A stretch of DNA of 64,000 nt, from NCBI GenBank assembly GCA_020638955.1, contig JACKHO010000006.1, positions 372,001 to 436,000 of the forward strand, given 5' to 3'. The stretch's first letter is position 1. Every line of letters starts with the position of its first letter. Under the pieces are notes generated by a model that saw only the letters and a program-made list of their open reading frames with translations, had not been told where the DNA came from and ran no database searches. The translations under genes were made by a program, and so were the position numbers. Below, one piece after another: positions 51,126-59,918 of the stretch. This stretch comes from Planctomycetaceae bacterium. GTDB lineage: Bacteria; Planctomycetota; Planctomycetia; Planctomycetales; Planctomycetaceae.

Positions 51126-54100
51126 ATGACCGCCTCTATTCCCTCCCGCTGGCTGAAGTCTTTACTTGGGGCGAGGCGGTCGCGTCGAAAGCCACGATTT
51201 CACCGCGTCGAACAGCTCGAAATCCGCACGCTGCTGACGGCACCGAATCCGTTGCACTTGAGCCAGCTTGACGGAACGAATGGCGTCCGGATTAACGGGG
51301 AGTCGAAGAAGCAGTATCTGGGGCAGTCAATGGCCTTCGTTGGTGACGTCAACGGCGATGGGTACGACGATGTCCTACTCGGGGCACCGGGCGACCCGAT
51401 TCTTCGAAATGCACAAGCTTACTTGCTGTATGGAAATGACGAAGGGTTTGGGGCGAGTCTGGACTTGGCGTCGTTGACAAGTTCCCAGGGCGTTGCAATT
51501 TCCGCCGCGCCCTACAACAACCGACTGGGATACAGCGTCGCTGGCGTGGGGGATGTCAACGGTGATGGCCTTGACGACTTTGCACTCGGCATGGACAGCG
51601 AGTCTCTCCAACAAGGTTACAACGCCGTATATGTCATTTTTGGAAGCACCAGCGGGTACGGCGCATCAATCAATGTGCGGGAACTGAATGGTGCGAATGG
51701 CTTTGAAATCACCGCGCCGGCAGAAGACCGATACTTCGGTGCTTCAGTCACCGGCCTGGGCGATGTCAATGGCGACGGAATTGACGACATTGGAATTGGA
51801 AACGCCTCCGGAGGAACCAACAGCAAGGGCGAAGCGATTGTCGTCTTCGGAAAGTCAAACGGATTTCTACCGACATTTTCGGCCTCGGAATTGAATGGAA
51901 CTAACGGATTTCGGATTTCGGGTGATCAACAGAAGAACTACTTCGGAACACAAATCACCGGAGTTGGAGATCTGAACGGAGACGGGTTCGCAGATATCGC
52001 CGTCAGCTCTTTTCGTGAGGTCAGCGTTCTGTTCGGAGGGTCCGAATTCGACGCCAATATCGACACCAGCAGTTTCGGTGGTACTAATGGCTTTGAGATT
52101 GATGCGTCCCAATCATCTGACATTCCCGTCATTGCCTATGCGGGTGACCTCAATGACGACGGTTTCAACGACCTCATTCTGGGATTACCGAACGCCAAAC
52201 GACCGGGCAGCAATTACAACTCTGTTGGAACTGTTTACACTCTGTTTGGTCATTCGACGAATTTCCCTGCGGTCATTTCCGCCAGTTCCATCCAAGGGGC
52301 CGATGGATTTCAATTTCATGGAAAGCTTGAGCGTGCCTATCTCGGCTACGTAGGGGCCAGCGGCGACGTTAATGGAGATGGAATCAACGATTTACTTGTG
52401 GGCTCCACGGGGACATCGGAGGTTGACGTTCTGTTCGGCACGGCAGACGGCTTTGAGGCTCCGTACGAGCCCGGTGATTTGGATGGAACAAATGGATTCC
52501 GAATTGCCGGAGGATCCATCGGTCGAGTATTCGCCTCAGGGGGCGACTTCAACGGTGATGGATTCGACGACATTCTTGCCGCTAATCCCTTTGCGACACC
52601 GGGCTATCAATCTGCTGGTTCCGTGTATTTGATTTGGGGAGGCAATTTCACTGCGGAAGAGTTGACTCAACTGGGTGATGCGAACAACAACCAACTTGCG
52701 GCAAATCATCCCGCCGCAAAGGACATCCTGATTGGGACGCTGGGGGCAGACGCTCTCATTTCTGACGGTGGCGGTGATGTACTGCGAGCTGGTCCCGGTG
52801 ATGACGTCATCACATTGGCGGAAGCCAATTTCTCCAGCGTGGGCCGTGTCCTCGGCGGCGCTGGAAACGATGCCCTGCACTTCTCTGGAAGTGGTATACA
52901 TCTGGATTTGACGTTAACTCCTGATAATCGCCTCCAGGATGTCGAGTTCATTGACATTTCGGGTAGTGGTGCCAATTCACTCATACTCGACGTGCAGGAG
53001 GTTTTGAATTTGTCGCACCTGAGCAACACGTTGACGGTATATGGAAATGCCGATGATGTCATTGGAATTGGCTCGGGGTGGACACAAGTGGCCGATGAGC
53101 AGATTGGCATCGAGACCTACCGCGTATACACACACGGCTCGGCAGTGCTGAAGGTTCACGAAGCGATTGGAAACGCCACTCTCACGATTGAGTTTGAGGC
53201 AGCCAACGTTCCTGAGAATGGCCAAGTCACAGGGCTGGTTAGGCGAAATTCCGGACTTAATGAGCCGCTCGACATTTTTCTATCGAGTAGCGATGAGGCA
53301 TTTCTGGGTGTCCCCGTTCGATTGACCATTCCAGTTGGCCAACCGTCAGTTGCATTCTCGGCCGATGCGTTTTCTGATGCGCCGCTTGTGGCGGGCGATC
53401 ATCCAGTTACTGTCACAGCCGAGTCACCAGGATTCGAAATGGGCGAGGCCAGCATTGACGTCACAGATATTGACATACCGTTCCTGACCTTCACAACGTC
53501 AGGAACATTGCGGGAAAACAACTCGATACTTGGAACTATTACGCGTAACGCGGGCTTGGATGCCCCTCTTGTAGTCATGCTTTCCAGTAGTGACGTCAGC
53601 GAATTAACCGTCCCCTTGGCGGTGACAATCCCGCGCGGCAGCACAGTTCGTAATTTTGAAATTAAGGGTGTCATCGATGACCTCGCAGACGGCATTCAGA
53701 ACGTAGAGGTCACGGCAAGCGCCGTTGGCTATGCGTCGGTTTCGACTCAGCGAGCTGTCAATGACATCGACCGAGCGACTCTTACATTGGCAATTGACCA
53801 ACAAACCGTTAGCGAAGGCGAATCGGTAACTCTCACCCTGTCTAGGAACACTCCCGTTGAAGAAGCCAGCGTGGTCGCAGTTTCCGTGAGACCATTCGAT
53901 GTTTCGACGGAAGAACTCTCCTTCCCAAGTTTCGTCACAATTCCCGCGGGGGAGTCGTCGACGAGTTTCGTTGTGGCAGCCAATATGGATGCTCGCTACG
54001 AAGGCACGCAGGAGTTTGAAGTCTCGGCCTCGCTCAATGGGTTCATTTCGGCAAGTACGCAGCTTCGAGTGACGGATGTTGAGCCTATTCGGCTGACAAT

Positions 54101-55001
54101 TATGTACGGAGGAGGACTGCTGACCGAAGGACAAGTTTCCTATGTCTGGATTTCGAGGGATGGGGATCTTTCGCTCCCATTGCCTCTGCATGTACAAGTC
54201 GATGTTCCAGACGAACTGTATTTTCCATCTGAGATCGTCATACCAGCTAGCTCACGAGGTGCGGGCTTTGCTGCGAGGGCCTTCGCGAACAATCGTGTTG
54301 AAGGCCAAAGGTCTGTCATTATGACCGTTTCCGCCGATGGATACGATTCGGCGGAGCGAATCTTCACAATTCAGGATGCGAGCACTCCCGAGGTTGAACT
54401 GAATACTATAGACAACCCGGGACGTCAAATCAGCGAGAGCGGCCAAACGGCTACCTTCTCGATGCGGTTGACAACCCCTGCGAGTTCCGAAGTCTCCATT
54501 CGAATTCTCCCTGACGCACGTCTCGACTTGGGACTTGGTCCCGGTCAGGCACTCACTCTGATTTACTCAGCCGATACGACCTCGCCGCAACGATTTACAG
54601 TCGCCGCTGTGAATGACGAAACGCAAAACGTATCGAGTACGGCCAAAATTGATTTCGACATTGTCAGTAACAGTCTGCCATATGACGCGCTCCAGCTACC
54701 GCCGGTGACATTTTCCATTGAAGACAACGACCCGCAGGATGATGTCATCGCGTGGGATGCACAGACGAAGTCATGGCATGTGGGGCGGTCGAACGGATTG
54801 CAGTTTTCATCGGAGTTTGGCCCGGCCTGGACGACGGACGTTGCCCAGACGCTCACAGGCGATTTCGATGGTGACGGTAAGCTGGACTTGGCCTCATTTA
54901 ATTCGGATGGCTCCTGGACAGTTGCTCCGAGTCGTCAACAACTAATTCCAGAACAGTGGGGAATTGGCTTTCAAGCGAGGAGGCCAACTGGCAGAAGGTG
55001 A
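51126..55001 (+). CDS. FG-GAP / Calx-beta surface protein, frameshifted near the 3' end
   Basis: 1291 aa. Basic N-terminus followed by VEQLEIRTLLTA, a planctomycete-type export motif. Residues 40-520 hold about eight FG-GAP/integrin-alpha repeats with DVNGDGYDD-like calcium loops, then an RTX-like LGADALISDGGGD and AGPGDDVITLAEA (about 540-570), and several Calx-beta-like repeats (about 690-1200, LTLSRNTPVEEASVVAV). The last 15 residues after EQW are out of register with the following FG-GAP repeats. Adding one G to the GGGG run at 54958-54961 would join this frame to 54956-55753 and give 1542 aa. Likely an extracellular adhesion or matrix protein. Confidence 0.85.
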   Translation: MTASIPSRWLKSLLGARRSRRKPRFHRVEQLEIRTLLTAPNPLHLSQLDGTNGVRINGESKKQYLGQSMAFVGDVNGDGYDDVLLGAPGDPILRNAQAYLLYGNDEGFGASLDLASLTSSQGVAISAAPYNNRLGYSVAGVGDVNGDGLDDFALGMDSESLQQGYNAVYVIFGSTSGYGASINVRELNGANGFEITAPAEDRYFGASVTGLGDVNGDGIDDIGIGNASGGTNSKGEAIVVFGKSNGFLPTFSASELNGTNGFRISGDQQKNYFGTQITGVGDLNGDGFADIAVSSFREVSVLFGGSEFDANIDTSSFGGTNGFEIDASQSSDIPVIAYAGDLNDDGFNDLILGLPNAKRPGSNYNSVGTVYTLFGHSTNFPAVISASSIQGADGFQFHGKLERAYLGYVGASGDVNGDGINDLLVGSTGTSEVDVLFGTADGFEAPYEPGDLDGTNGFRIAGGSIGRVFASGGDFNGDGFDDILAANPFATPGYQSAGSVYLIWGGNFTAEELTQLGDANNNQLAANHPAAKDILIGTLGADALISDGGGDVLRAGPGDDVITLAEANFSSVGRVLGGAGNDALHFSGSGIHLDLTLTPDNRLQDVEFIDISGSGANSLILDVQEVLNLSHLSNTLTVYGNADDVIGIGSGWTQVADEQIGIETYRVYTHGSAVLKVHEAIGNATLTIEFEAANVPENGQVTGLVRRNSGLNEPLDIFLSSSDEAFLGVPVRLTIPVGQPSVAFSADAFSDAPLVAGDHPVTVTAESPGFEMGEASIDVTDIDIPFLTFTTSGTLRENNSILGTITRNAGLDAPLVVMLSSSDVSELTVPLAVTIPRGSTVRNFEIKGVIDDLADGIQNVEVTASAVGYASVSTQRAVNDIDRATLTLAIDQQTVSEGESVTLTLSRNTPVEEASVVAVSVRPFDVSTEELSFPSFVTIPAGESSTSFVVAANMDARYEGTQEFEVSASLNGFISASTQLRVTDVEPIRLTIMYGGGLLTEGQVSYVWISRDGDLSLPLPLHVQVDVPDELYFPSEIVIPASSRGAGFAARAFANNRVEGQRSVIMTVSADGYDSAERIFTIQDASTPEVELNTIDNPGRQISESGQTATFSMRLTTPASSEVSIRILPDARLDLGLGPGQALTLIYSADTTSPQRFTVAAVNDETQNVSSTAKIDFDIVSNSLPYDALQLPPVTFSIEDNDPQDDVIAWDAQTKSWHVGRSNGLQFSSEFGPAWTTDVAQTLTGDFDGDGKLDLASFNSDGSWTVAPSRQQLIPEQWGIGFQARRPTGRR

Positions 55002-55753
55002 TCACTGGTGACTTCAACGGAGACCAGCGGACCGACGTGCTCGGCATTACCAATTCGGGAACGCTCATTGTGGCCCTTGCCGGAATCAACGAATTCGTTG
55101 TTGAAACTTGGGGCGAGTTCGGTGATGGATTCGTCGACTATGTCGCGGGTGACTTCGATGGAGATGGCAAGTTCGATGTTACTGGCTTGCATCAGTCTGG
55201 CAACGTTTGGCGCGCGACATCCGACGGCGCGAGTTTTCAACTCAAACGCACAAATGGTCTCGCTTCGATGGTCTCACGAGATTGGCGCAATATGATGGCT
55301 GGAGACTTCAATGGTGATTCCATTGACGACTTCATTATCCAGGACAACCGCGGCAACTGGTTCATCGGCGACGGAGGAACTGACAAGTTTACCGTGCACT
55401 TTGCGAACCGCTGGAACCCGGACGCATTCGCGGAGTTCTTCGTGGCTGATCTCTCTGGCGATGGTCGTGACGATTTACTCGCGCGGACCCACACGAATGC
55501 CTTCGTGTGCAATGAGTCTCTCGTCAGCGGAAGGATGTTCGTGCGTTACTTCGGAAAACTCTCCGAAGATCCACACGCTTTCGCATTCGGTGATTTCACC
55601 GGCGACAGACGGATCGAAATGGCCGCTCTGAATCTGAATACCGGGGCCTGGACTTTGATGTCGCCAAGCGAACTTCTCCGCGCGACGATCCGGCCGTTTG
55701 GAATTTGGACCAGTTTTCAGCCCACTGCCACTTGGGCGGGGCGACTCGACTGA
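54956..55753 (+). CDS. C-terminal FG-GAP part of the frameshifted surface protein
   Basis: 265 codons in the +1-shifted frame. GNWLSSEEANWQKVITGDFN continues directly from the upstream protein, followed by four more calcium loops (DFDGDGKFD, DFNGDSIDD, DLSGDGRDD). No ribosome site before the GTG at 54956, so it is probably not a gene of its own but the tail of the upstream one. Confidence 0.75.
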   Translation: MGNWLSSEEANWQKVITGDFNGDQRTDVLGITNSGTLIVALAGINEFVVETWGEFGDGFVDYVAGDFDGDGKFDVTGLHQSGNVWRATSDGASFQLKRTNGLASMVSRDWRNMMAGDFNGDSIDDFIIQDNRGNWFIGDGGTDKFTVHFANRWNPDAFAEFFVADLSGDGRDDLLARTHTNAFVCNESLVSGRMFVRYFGKLSEDPHAFAFGDFTGDRRIEMAALNLNTGAWTLMSPSELLRATIRPFGIWTSFQPTATWAGRLD

Positions 55754-55769
55754 CGCAACCAGACTCTGC

Positions 55770-55900
55770 CTAGAGCATTTTTCGATTTTGTCTTCAGCTG
55801 TGAGCCGCGACGCGTAAGCGGCCGGGCTAGAGAATTGGCCCGAGGCCTTACGGCCTTCGGCTCACAGAGTGACTGCAAACCTTTTCAAAACCTGCTCTAG
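55770..55900. repeat. Nested palindromic intergenic element
   Basis: Outer arms CTAGAGCA (55770-55777) / TGCTCTAG (55893-55900), inner arms CTGTGAGCCG (55798-55807) / CGGCTCACAG (55858-55867), with GC-rich GGCCGGGC/GGCCCG between. REP-like element; it may also end both convergent transcripts. Confidence 0.7.
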
Positions 55901-56011
55901 CGACGCATCGTGTTCGAACCAGGCATGTTCGGAGGTGTGTTTCAACGCTCCCTTGGACCTTGAGTTCGCCGACAATTCGGTCAGGTCAAGATCGCCCCAA
56001 TTTTGCAGCGA

Positions 56012-56860
56012 TTATCGAGCAGCGGAATTCGTAGCGCCTATCACAAATTCGAACGCCTGCTTGGAGTCTGCATACGTTGTGCTATGCCCGCCTTCTGTTT
56101 GATGGATGTTGAGAACTTTGGGGTTGTGTTTGCGAACTTGATCAACCAATCTCAGCACGCTGTCTGGAGGTACGATGTCATCCTTACCACCGGTTGTGCA
56201 GGCTAGTGGCATGGTGAATTTCATCGGGAGGAATTCCGCACTGCGTTTGCGATACTCCTGTGGAACCTGCTCCTTGCTTCCACCAAACGAAGTGGCGATG
56301 GCGTCCTGGAACCGTTGGTACTCCAGGAGATTGGCGGTTCCATTGAGAGAAACGACGCCGTCAACCAGTTCGGGATGCAGTGCCGCGAATGTGAGAGCCC
56401 CGGTACCTCCCATCGAGCCTCCGCTCACAATGATGCGTTCGATATTGTAAGTGTCACGCAGAATTTGAATGAGCTGCACCATGTCCGCTTCTGCCGCTGG
56501 CCCCATCCACGAAGTCTTCGCTCGATAATCAGGGGAGACCATGAGCATGTTGTGTTCTAACGCAACATCCCGAGCGGCCTGACACTCACCACGGGTTTGT
56601 TGCACGAACTGCCAGCGGTCAGAGCCGTGTCCATGTAGCGTAATCAGGATTGAAACGGGTGCTTTTTCGCTCATGCCCGGCGGGGTCAAGACGACATACT
56701 TCTGCTGCGTTCCGTCGTAGTCTGCAACAAATGTCTGGTCCACGATACTTGCGAATTTGGCAGAATCATCTGCCAGGCAGTCCACTGTCATCATACTTGC
56801 TGTCACGCAGCAGGCGGCGAGTAGGAACAATGATCGTTGGAGACGTTGTGCCGAGAACAT
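56012..56860 (-). CDS. Exported alpha/beta hydrolase
   Basis: 282 aa with a signal peptide (about 1-30). Prolyl-oligopeptidase/esterase-like core: ILITLHGHGSDRWQF, nucleophile elbow SGGSMGGTGAL (Ser about residue 147), Asp in TTGGKDDIVPP, and His in TEGGHSTTY. The triad is complete. Substrate unknown. It is the last gene of a minus-strand cluster with DUF1501 and SGNH proteins. Confidence 0.85.
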   Translation of the reverse strand: MFSAQRLQRSLFLLAACCVTASMMTVDCLADDSAKFASIVDQTFVADYDGTQQKYVVLTPPGMSEKAPVSILITLHGHGSDRWQFVQQTRGECQAARDVALEHNMLMVSPDYRAKTSWMGPAAEADMVQLIQILRDTYNIERIIVSGGSMGGTGALTFAALHPELVDGVVSLNGTANLLEYQRFQDAIATSFGGSKEQVPQEYRKRSAEFLPMKFTMPLACTTGGKDDIVPPDSVLRLVDQVRKHNPKVLNIHQTEGGHSTTYADSKQAFEFVIGATNSAAR

Positions 56861-56904
56861 GGCTGAAATGATTCTGAATGTCTTCCGAGAGAAAGCCGAC
56901 TGGT

Positions 56905-58308
56905 CTACAAGAGTGCCGCAATTGGTTCGCCGGTACTGGCCGGGTTCGTGAATCCGTTGGGACTGAGTCGTGCGGCCGGGTTGAGACTCATGGCTTTGAA
57001 CAAGGTGGCGGTAAAATCTTCGAGCGTGACGGGACTCGATTTGACATAGGCCGCCCGGGAGTCAGACTCCCCGTAAACGTTCCCTCCGCGAATTCCTGCT
57101 CCGGCCACCATTGCGGAATAACAGCTTGGCCAGTGATCGCGACCAATTCGTTTTGCCCCTTTGCTAATGACCGGAGTTCTGCCGAATTCACCAATGAGCA
57201 CGACCAATGTGGAATCAAGCAGTCCTCGCTCGCTGAGGTCTTCCAGAAGCGTCGCTACCGCTTGATCAGTTCTCGGCAAGGCGAACGGGAGTCCATTCCA
57301 TCCATTCTCAAAAATGCCGACGTTCGCATTCCCGTGCATGTCCCAGGTTTCAAGGCTGACAAATTCTTCACCAGCAGCCAGCCCGGTCCACGCCACCACA
57401 TTCACAAGCCGCACTCCCGATTCGATCAACCGTCGGGCCAACAGCAAATTCTGTCCAAGGGGATTGCGACCAAAACGGTCACGTGTGGCAGGTGACTCTC
57501 GATTGATGTCGAAGGCCGACTTGGCGGTGTCGCTGTGTAACAAATCAAATGATTGCTGCTGGTAAATGTCCGTAGATTCGAACGCGGTTGATACGTCACT
57601 CATTGGAGTGTTTTGCAGACCTTTGAGGAGTCGCCAGCGTTCTTCCAGTCGTTCCATGGAGACCGATTCGTTTGTGTCGAATGCATGGACTCGGAAGTCA
57701 TCTGAGTCGGGACCGTCATTATGCTTTTCCCCAATGAGCATGGGAGCATATGCCATTCCGAGATATCCGCCCGTCAAATACGTGTGCTCGGGCGGCATGG
57801 ACCCGCCGCCATACTTCTGCAGCCAGACGTGTGCGGGGATTGACGCTTGCGCGGGAGAGAGTTTGGAAACAATCGCTCCAAATGACGGATCGTTCTCGGC
57901 GGGACTGCGTTTGCCAGCAAGCAGCATGGAATTGGCTTTGTCGTGCTGAGCCATGTGGTGCGTCATGGAACGAATGACAGAGTACTTTTCAGAAATCCCC
58001 GCGAGCCGCGGCATCAGTTCACAAATCTGAAAACCGGGTGTGCTCGTCGCGATCGATTCATACGGCCCCCGAATCTCTCTGGGGGCATTTGGTTTCATGT
58101 CCCAGGAATCAAGTTGAGACAGTCCTCCGTATTGATGAATGAAAATACAAGACTTGGGAGACGATCCAGAATCCCGCTGGTTTGATACGAGATCTTCAGC
58201 CGCAAGCATTCCTTCGAGGCTCAATCCCAACGCTGCAATGCCGCCGACTTGCAACGCCGTTCTTCGCGTTAGAGGACGCTCGAACTGGTAGTCGGATACT
58301 CTTCGCAT
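56905..58308 (-). CDS. DUF1501 family protein with Tat-type signal
   Basis: 467 aa from the ATG at 58308; the frame is open to a TTG at 58422, but that would place the twin-arginine signal (LTRRTALQVGG) inside and overlap the 42-aa gene. KSCIFIHQYGGLSQLDSWDM, IRSMTHHMAQHDKANSMLL and LIGEFGRTPVISKGAKRIGR followed by DHW are DUF1501 hallmarks, a sulfatase/alkaline-phosphatase-superfamily relative abundant in planctomycetes. Probably exported folded. Biochemical function not established. Confidence 0.9.
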   Translation of the reverse strand: MRRVSDYQFERPLTRRTALQVGGIAALGLSLEGMLAAEDLVSNQRDSGSSPKSCIFIHQYGGLSQLDSWDMKPNAPREIRGPYESIATSTPGFQICELMPRLAGISEKYSVIRSMTHHMAQHDKANSMLLAGKRSPAENDPSFGAIVSKLSPAQASIPAHVWLQKYGGGSMPPEHTYLTGGYLGMAYAPMLIGEKHNDGPDSDDFRVHAFDTNESVSMERLEERWRLLKGLQNTPMSDVSTAFESTDIYQQQSFDLLHSDTAKSAFDINRESPATRDRFGRNPLGQNLLLARRLIESGVRLVNVVAWTGLAAGEEFVSLETWDMHGNANVGIFENGWNGLPFALPRTDQAVATLLEDLSERGLLDSTLVVLIGEFGRTPVISKGAKRIGRDHWPSCYSAMVAGAGIRGGNVYGESDSRAAYVKSSPVTLEDFTATLFKAMSLNPAARLSPNGFTNPASTGEPIAALL

Positions 58309-58423
58309 TGCACGCTTCCGGTCGACATGTGGAAATTCGATGGTGTGCCTCTGAACAGGGATTCGCGTCTTTAGGGTACCACTGCTTCGATGGTTTTCCA
58401 AATCGCGTAATGCCATCTTCAAT

Positions 58424-58552
58424 TCATATCAGCCATGACAGCTTCAGCCAGTACCAAACCGCCACCAGAAAACCCACAATAATGGCGAACTTCAGTAGTG
58501 CAAATGCCAGGATGGTGGCAAGCTTGAATAGCGAATGCTCTGTTTTTTTCAT
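58424..58552 (-). CDS. 42-aa membrane peptide
   Basis: ATG at 58552 to TGA at 58424-58426. MKKTEHSLFK is followed by one long hydrophobic helix (LATILAFALLKFAIIVGFLV) and a Trp-rich end (VWYWLKLSWLI). It fills the gap between the SGNH hydrolase stop (30 bp upstream) and the DUF1501 start. No clear ribosome site. Basic N-terminus and single helix are typical of bacterial small membrane proteins. Confidence 0.5.
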   Translation of the reverse strand: MKKTEHSLFKLATILAFALLKFAIIVGFLVAVWYWLKLSWLI

Positions 58553-58581
58553 GCGACGGCTCGCTCTGCCTGCTTCGTTGC

Positions 58582-59775
58582 TCACTCACTTTCCACAAGC
58601 AGGCTCGACAGAATTTGAGCGTATACGCGGTGGCCGAAGTCGTTGGGGTGGTTGACGCCGTTGCCGGTGAGGTCGTGGTCTTGTTTGCGGCGGAGGAATT
58701 CATCCCACGTGGACGTCATATCGGCGAGGGCAATTCCGGGCTGGCAGAGCTGTTCCAGTTCATCGCGATATTTGGGGAAGACGTCGTGCTTCAGCGTAAT
58801 CCAGTCGCGGTTGCCGAGCATGGAAGCGACGAGAATGAACTCGGCGTCGGGACATGTTTCTCGCGCTGATGAAATCATCGCCGAAATGTTCTTGCCGTAT
58901 TCTTCAGGAGAACGTCCAGAGGAGTCGTTCATTCCGAAGGCGAGAATGATGAGGTCGGGTTTGGCTTCAACAACCTTGGGGATTTGTGTAATGCCCCACG
59001 GAGTCGAAGTCCCGCCCACGGCGAGATTGGTGAGTTGAATGTTGGTGGAATAGTGCGAATCCAAATGCATTTTCAGCAAGTCCTGGTAGGCGGGTTGGTG
59101 CGGAGCCCCGTCAGCCCAACCGGAGGCGTTGCATCCGGTCGAAATACTGTCGCCGAGCAGCACAATGGACAGAGGCTTTTTCTCACGCAGCCTGGCAATG
59201 GTCTTCGGCAATGCCTCTGCGTTGAAGCCGCGCATTGGCACCGGCCAGTCGTTCTTGGCCTTCGAGTACGTGATCCATGTTTGCATGTTGTGATATTCCA
59301 GCGTACTGCCGAACAGAATTTCGCCGTTGCCGTCTCGATGCGTGAGCCGGTATTTCTGCGATCCCTCTGGCCGTCGCAAATCGGCAGCGGTCTTGGTGAC
59401 AATCTGGGAATTCGCTGGCACAACGATTTCGCGCAAGCCGCTTTCGAATTGAAAATCCTCACCGGGCTTGTACGTAACGGCGCCGGTGGAGTCCTGAATC
59501 GAAATGATGTCCTTGATCGGAAACAGCACGTTGGCTTTGGCCACTCCCGTTTCCTCATCACGAATGAACAGGACCGACTCGCGATGAATGACATCCGACT
59601 TCCAGAAGGGCGTGAGTTGTTCCGGCGAGTATTTCCACGTGGCTGGCTCCTCGGCAACAACCAAGCCAAGCGAACCGAACAGGACACACAGCATGACAAA
59701 TGCAGCGATTGTCAGCAGCCAATTGCAGAACTGACGCAATCGTTCGAATGAAGTAAAACGGAGGAGTTTCGGCAT
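58582..59775 (-). CDS. SGNH/GDSL hydrolase with N-terminal beta domain
   Basis: 397 aa from the ATG at 59775; the frame is open to 59820. Membrane anchor or signal (about 15-40). A beta-rich domain (about 45-180) precedes the SGNH core: VLLGDSISTG (Ser), LAVGGT (Gly), LAFGMND (Asn) and GVNHPNDFGHR with the catalytic Asp/His. All four blocks are present. Such enzymes act as carbohydrate acetyl-esterases or lipases. First gene of the minus-strand cluster and divergent from the haem protein at 59919. Confidence 0.88.
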   Translation of the reverse strand: MPKLLRFTSFERLRQFCNWLLTIAAFVMLCVLFGSLGLVVAEEPATWKYSPEQLTPFWKSDVIHRESVLFIRDEETGVAKANVLFPIKDIISIQDSTGAVTYKPGEDFQFESGLREIVVPANSQIVTKTAADLRRPEGSQKYRLTHRDGNGEILFGSTLEYHNMQTWITYSKAKNDWPVPMRGFNAEALPKTIARLREKKPLSIVLLGDSISTGCNASGWADGAPHQPAYQDLLKMHLDSHYSTNIQLTNLAVGGTSTPWGITQIPKVVEAKPDLIILAFGMNDSSGRSPEEYGKNISAMISSARETCPDAEFILVASMLGNRDWITLKHDVFPKYRDELEQLCQPGIALADMTSTWDEFLRRKQDHDLTGNGVNHPNDFGHRVYAQILSSLLVESE

Positions 59776-59918
59776 TGCTCGTCTCAACGGTGAAAACTGG
59801 GAACCCCACCAGATTAACAACTTCGTCGCGATGCTCTATCCTGTCTGCCATTGAAATCCATTGATGCGACTTTTCAGATGACCTGGAGAGTCGTCGCCTC
59901 CTGAATACAGCCACCGAT

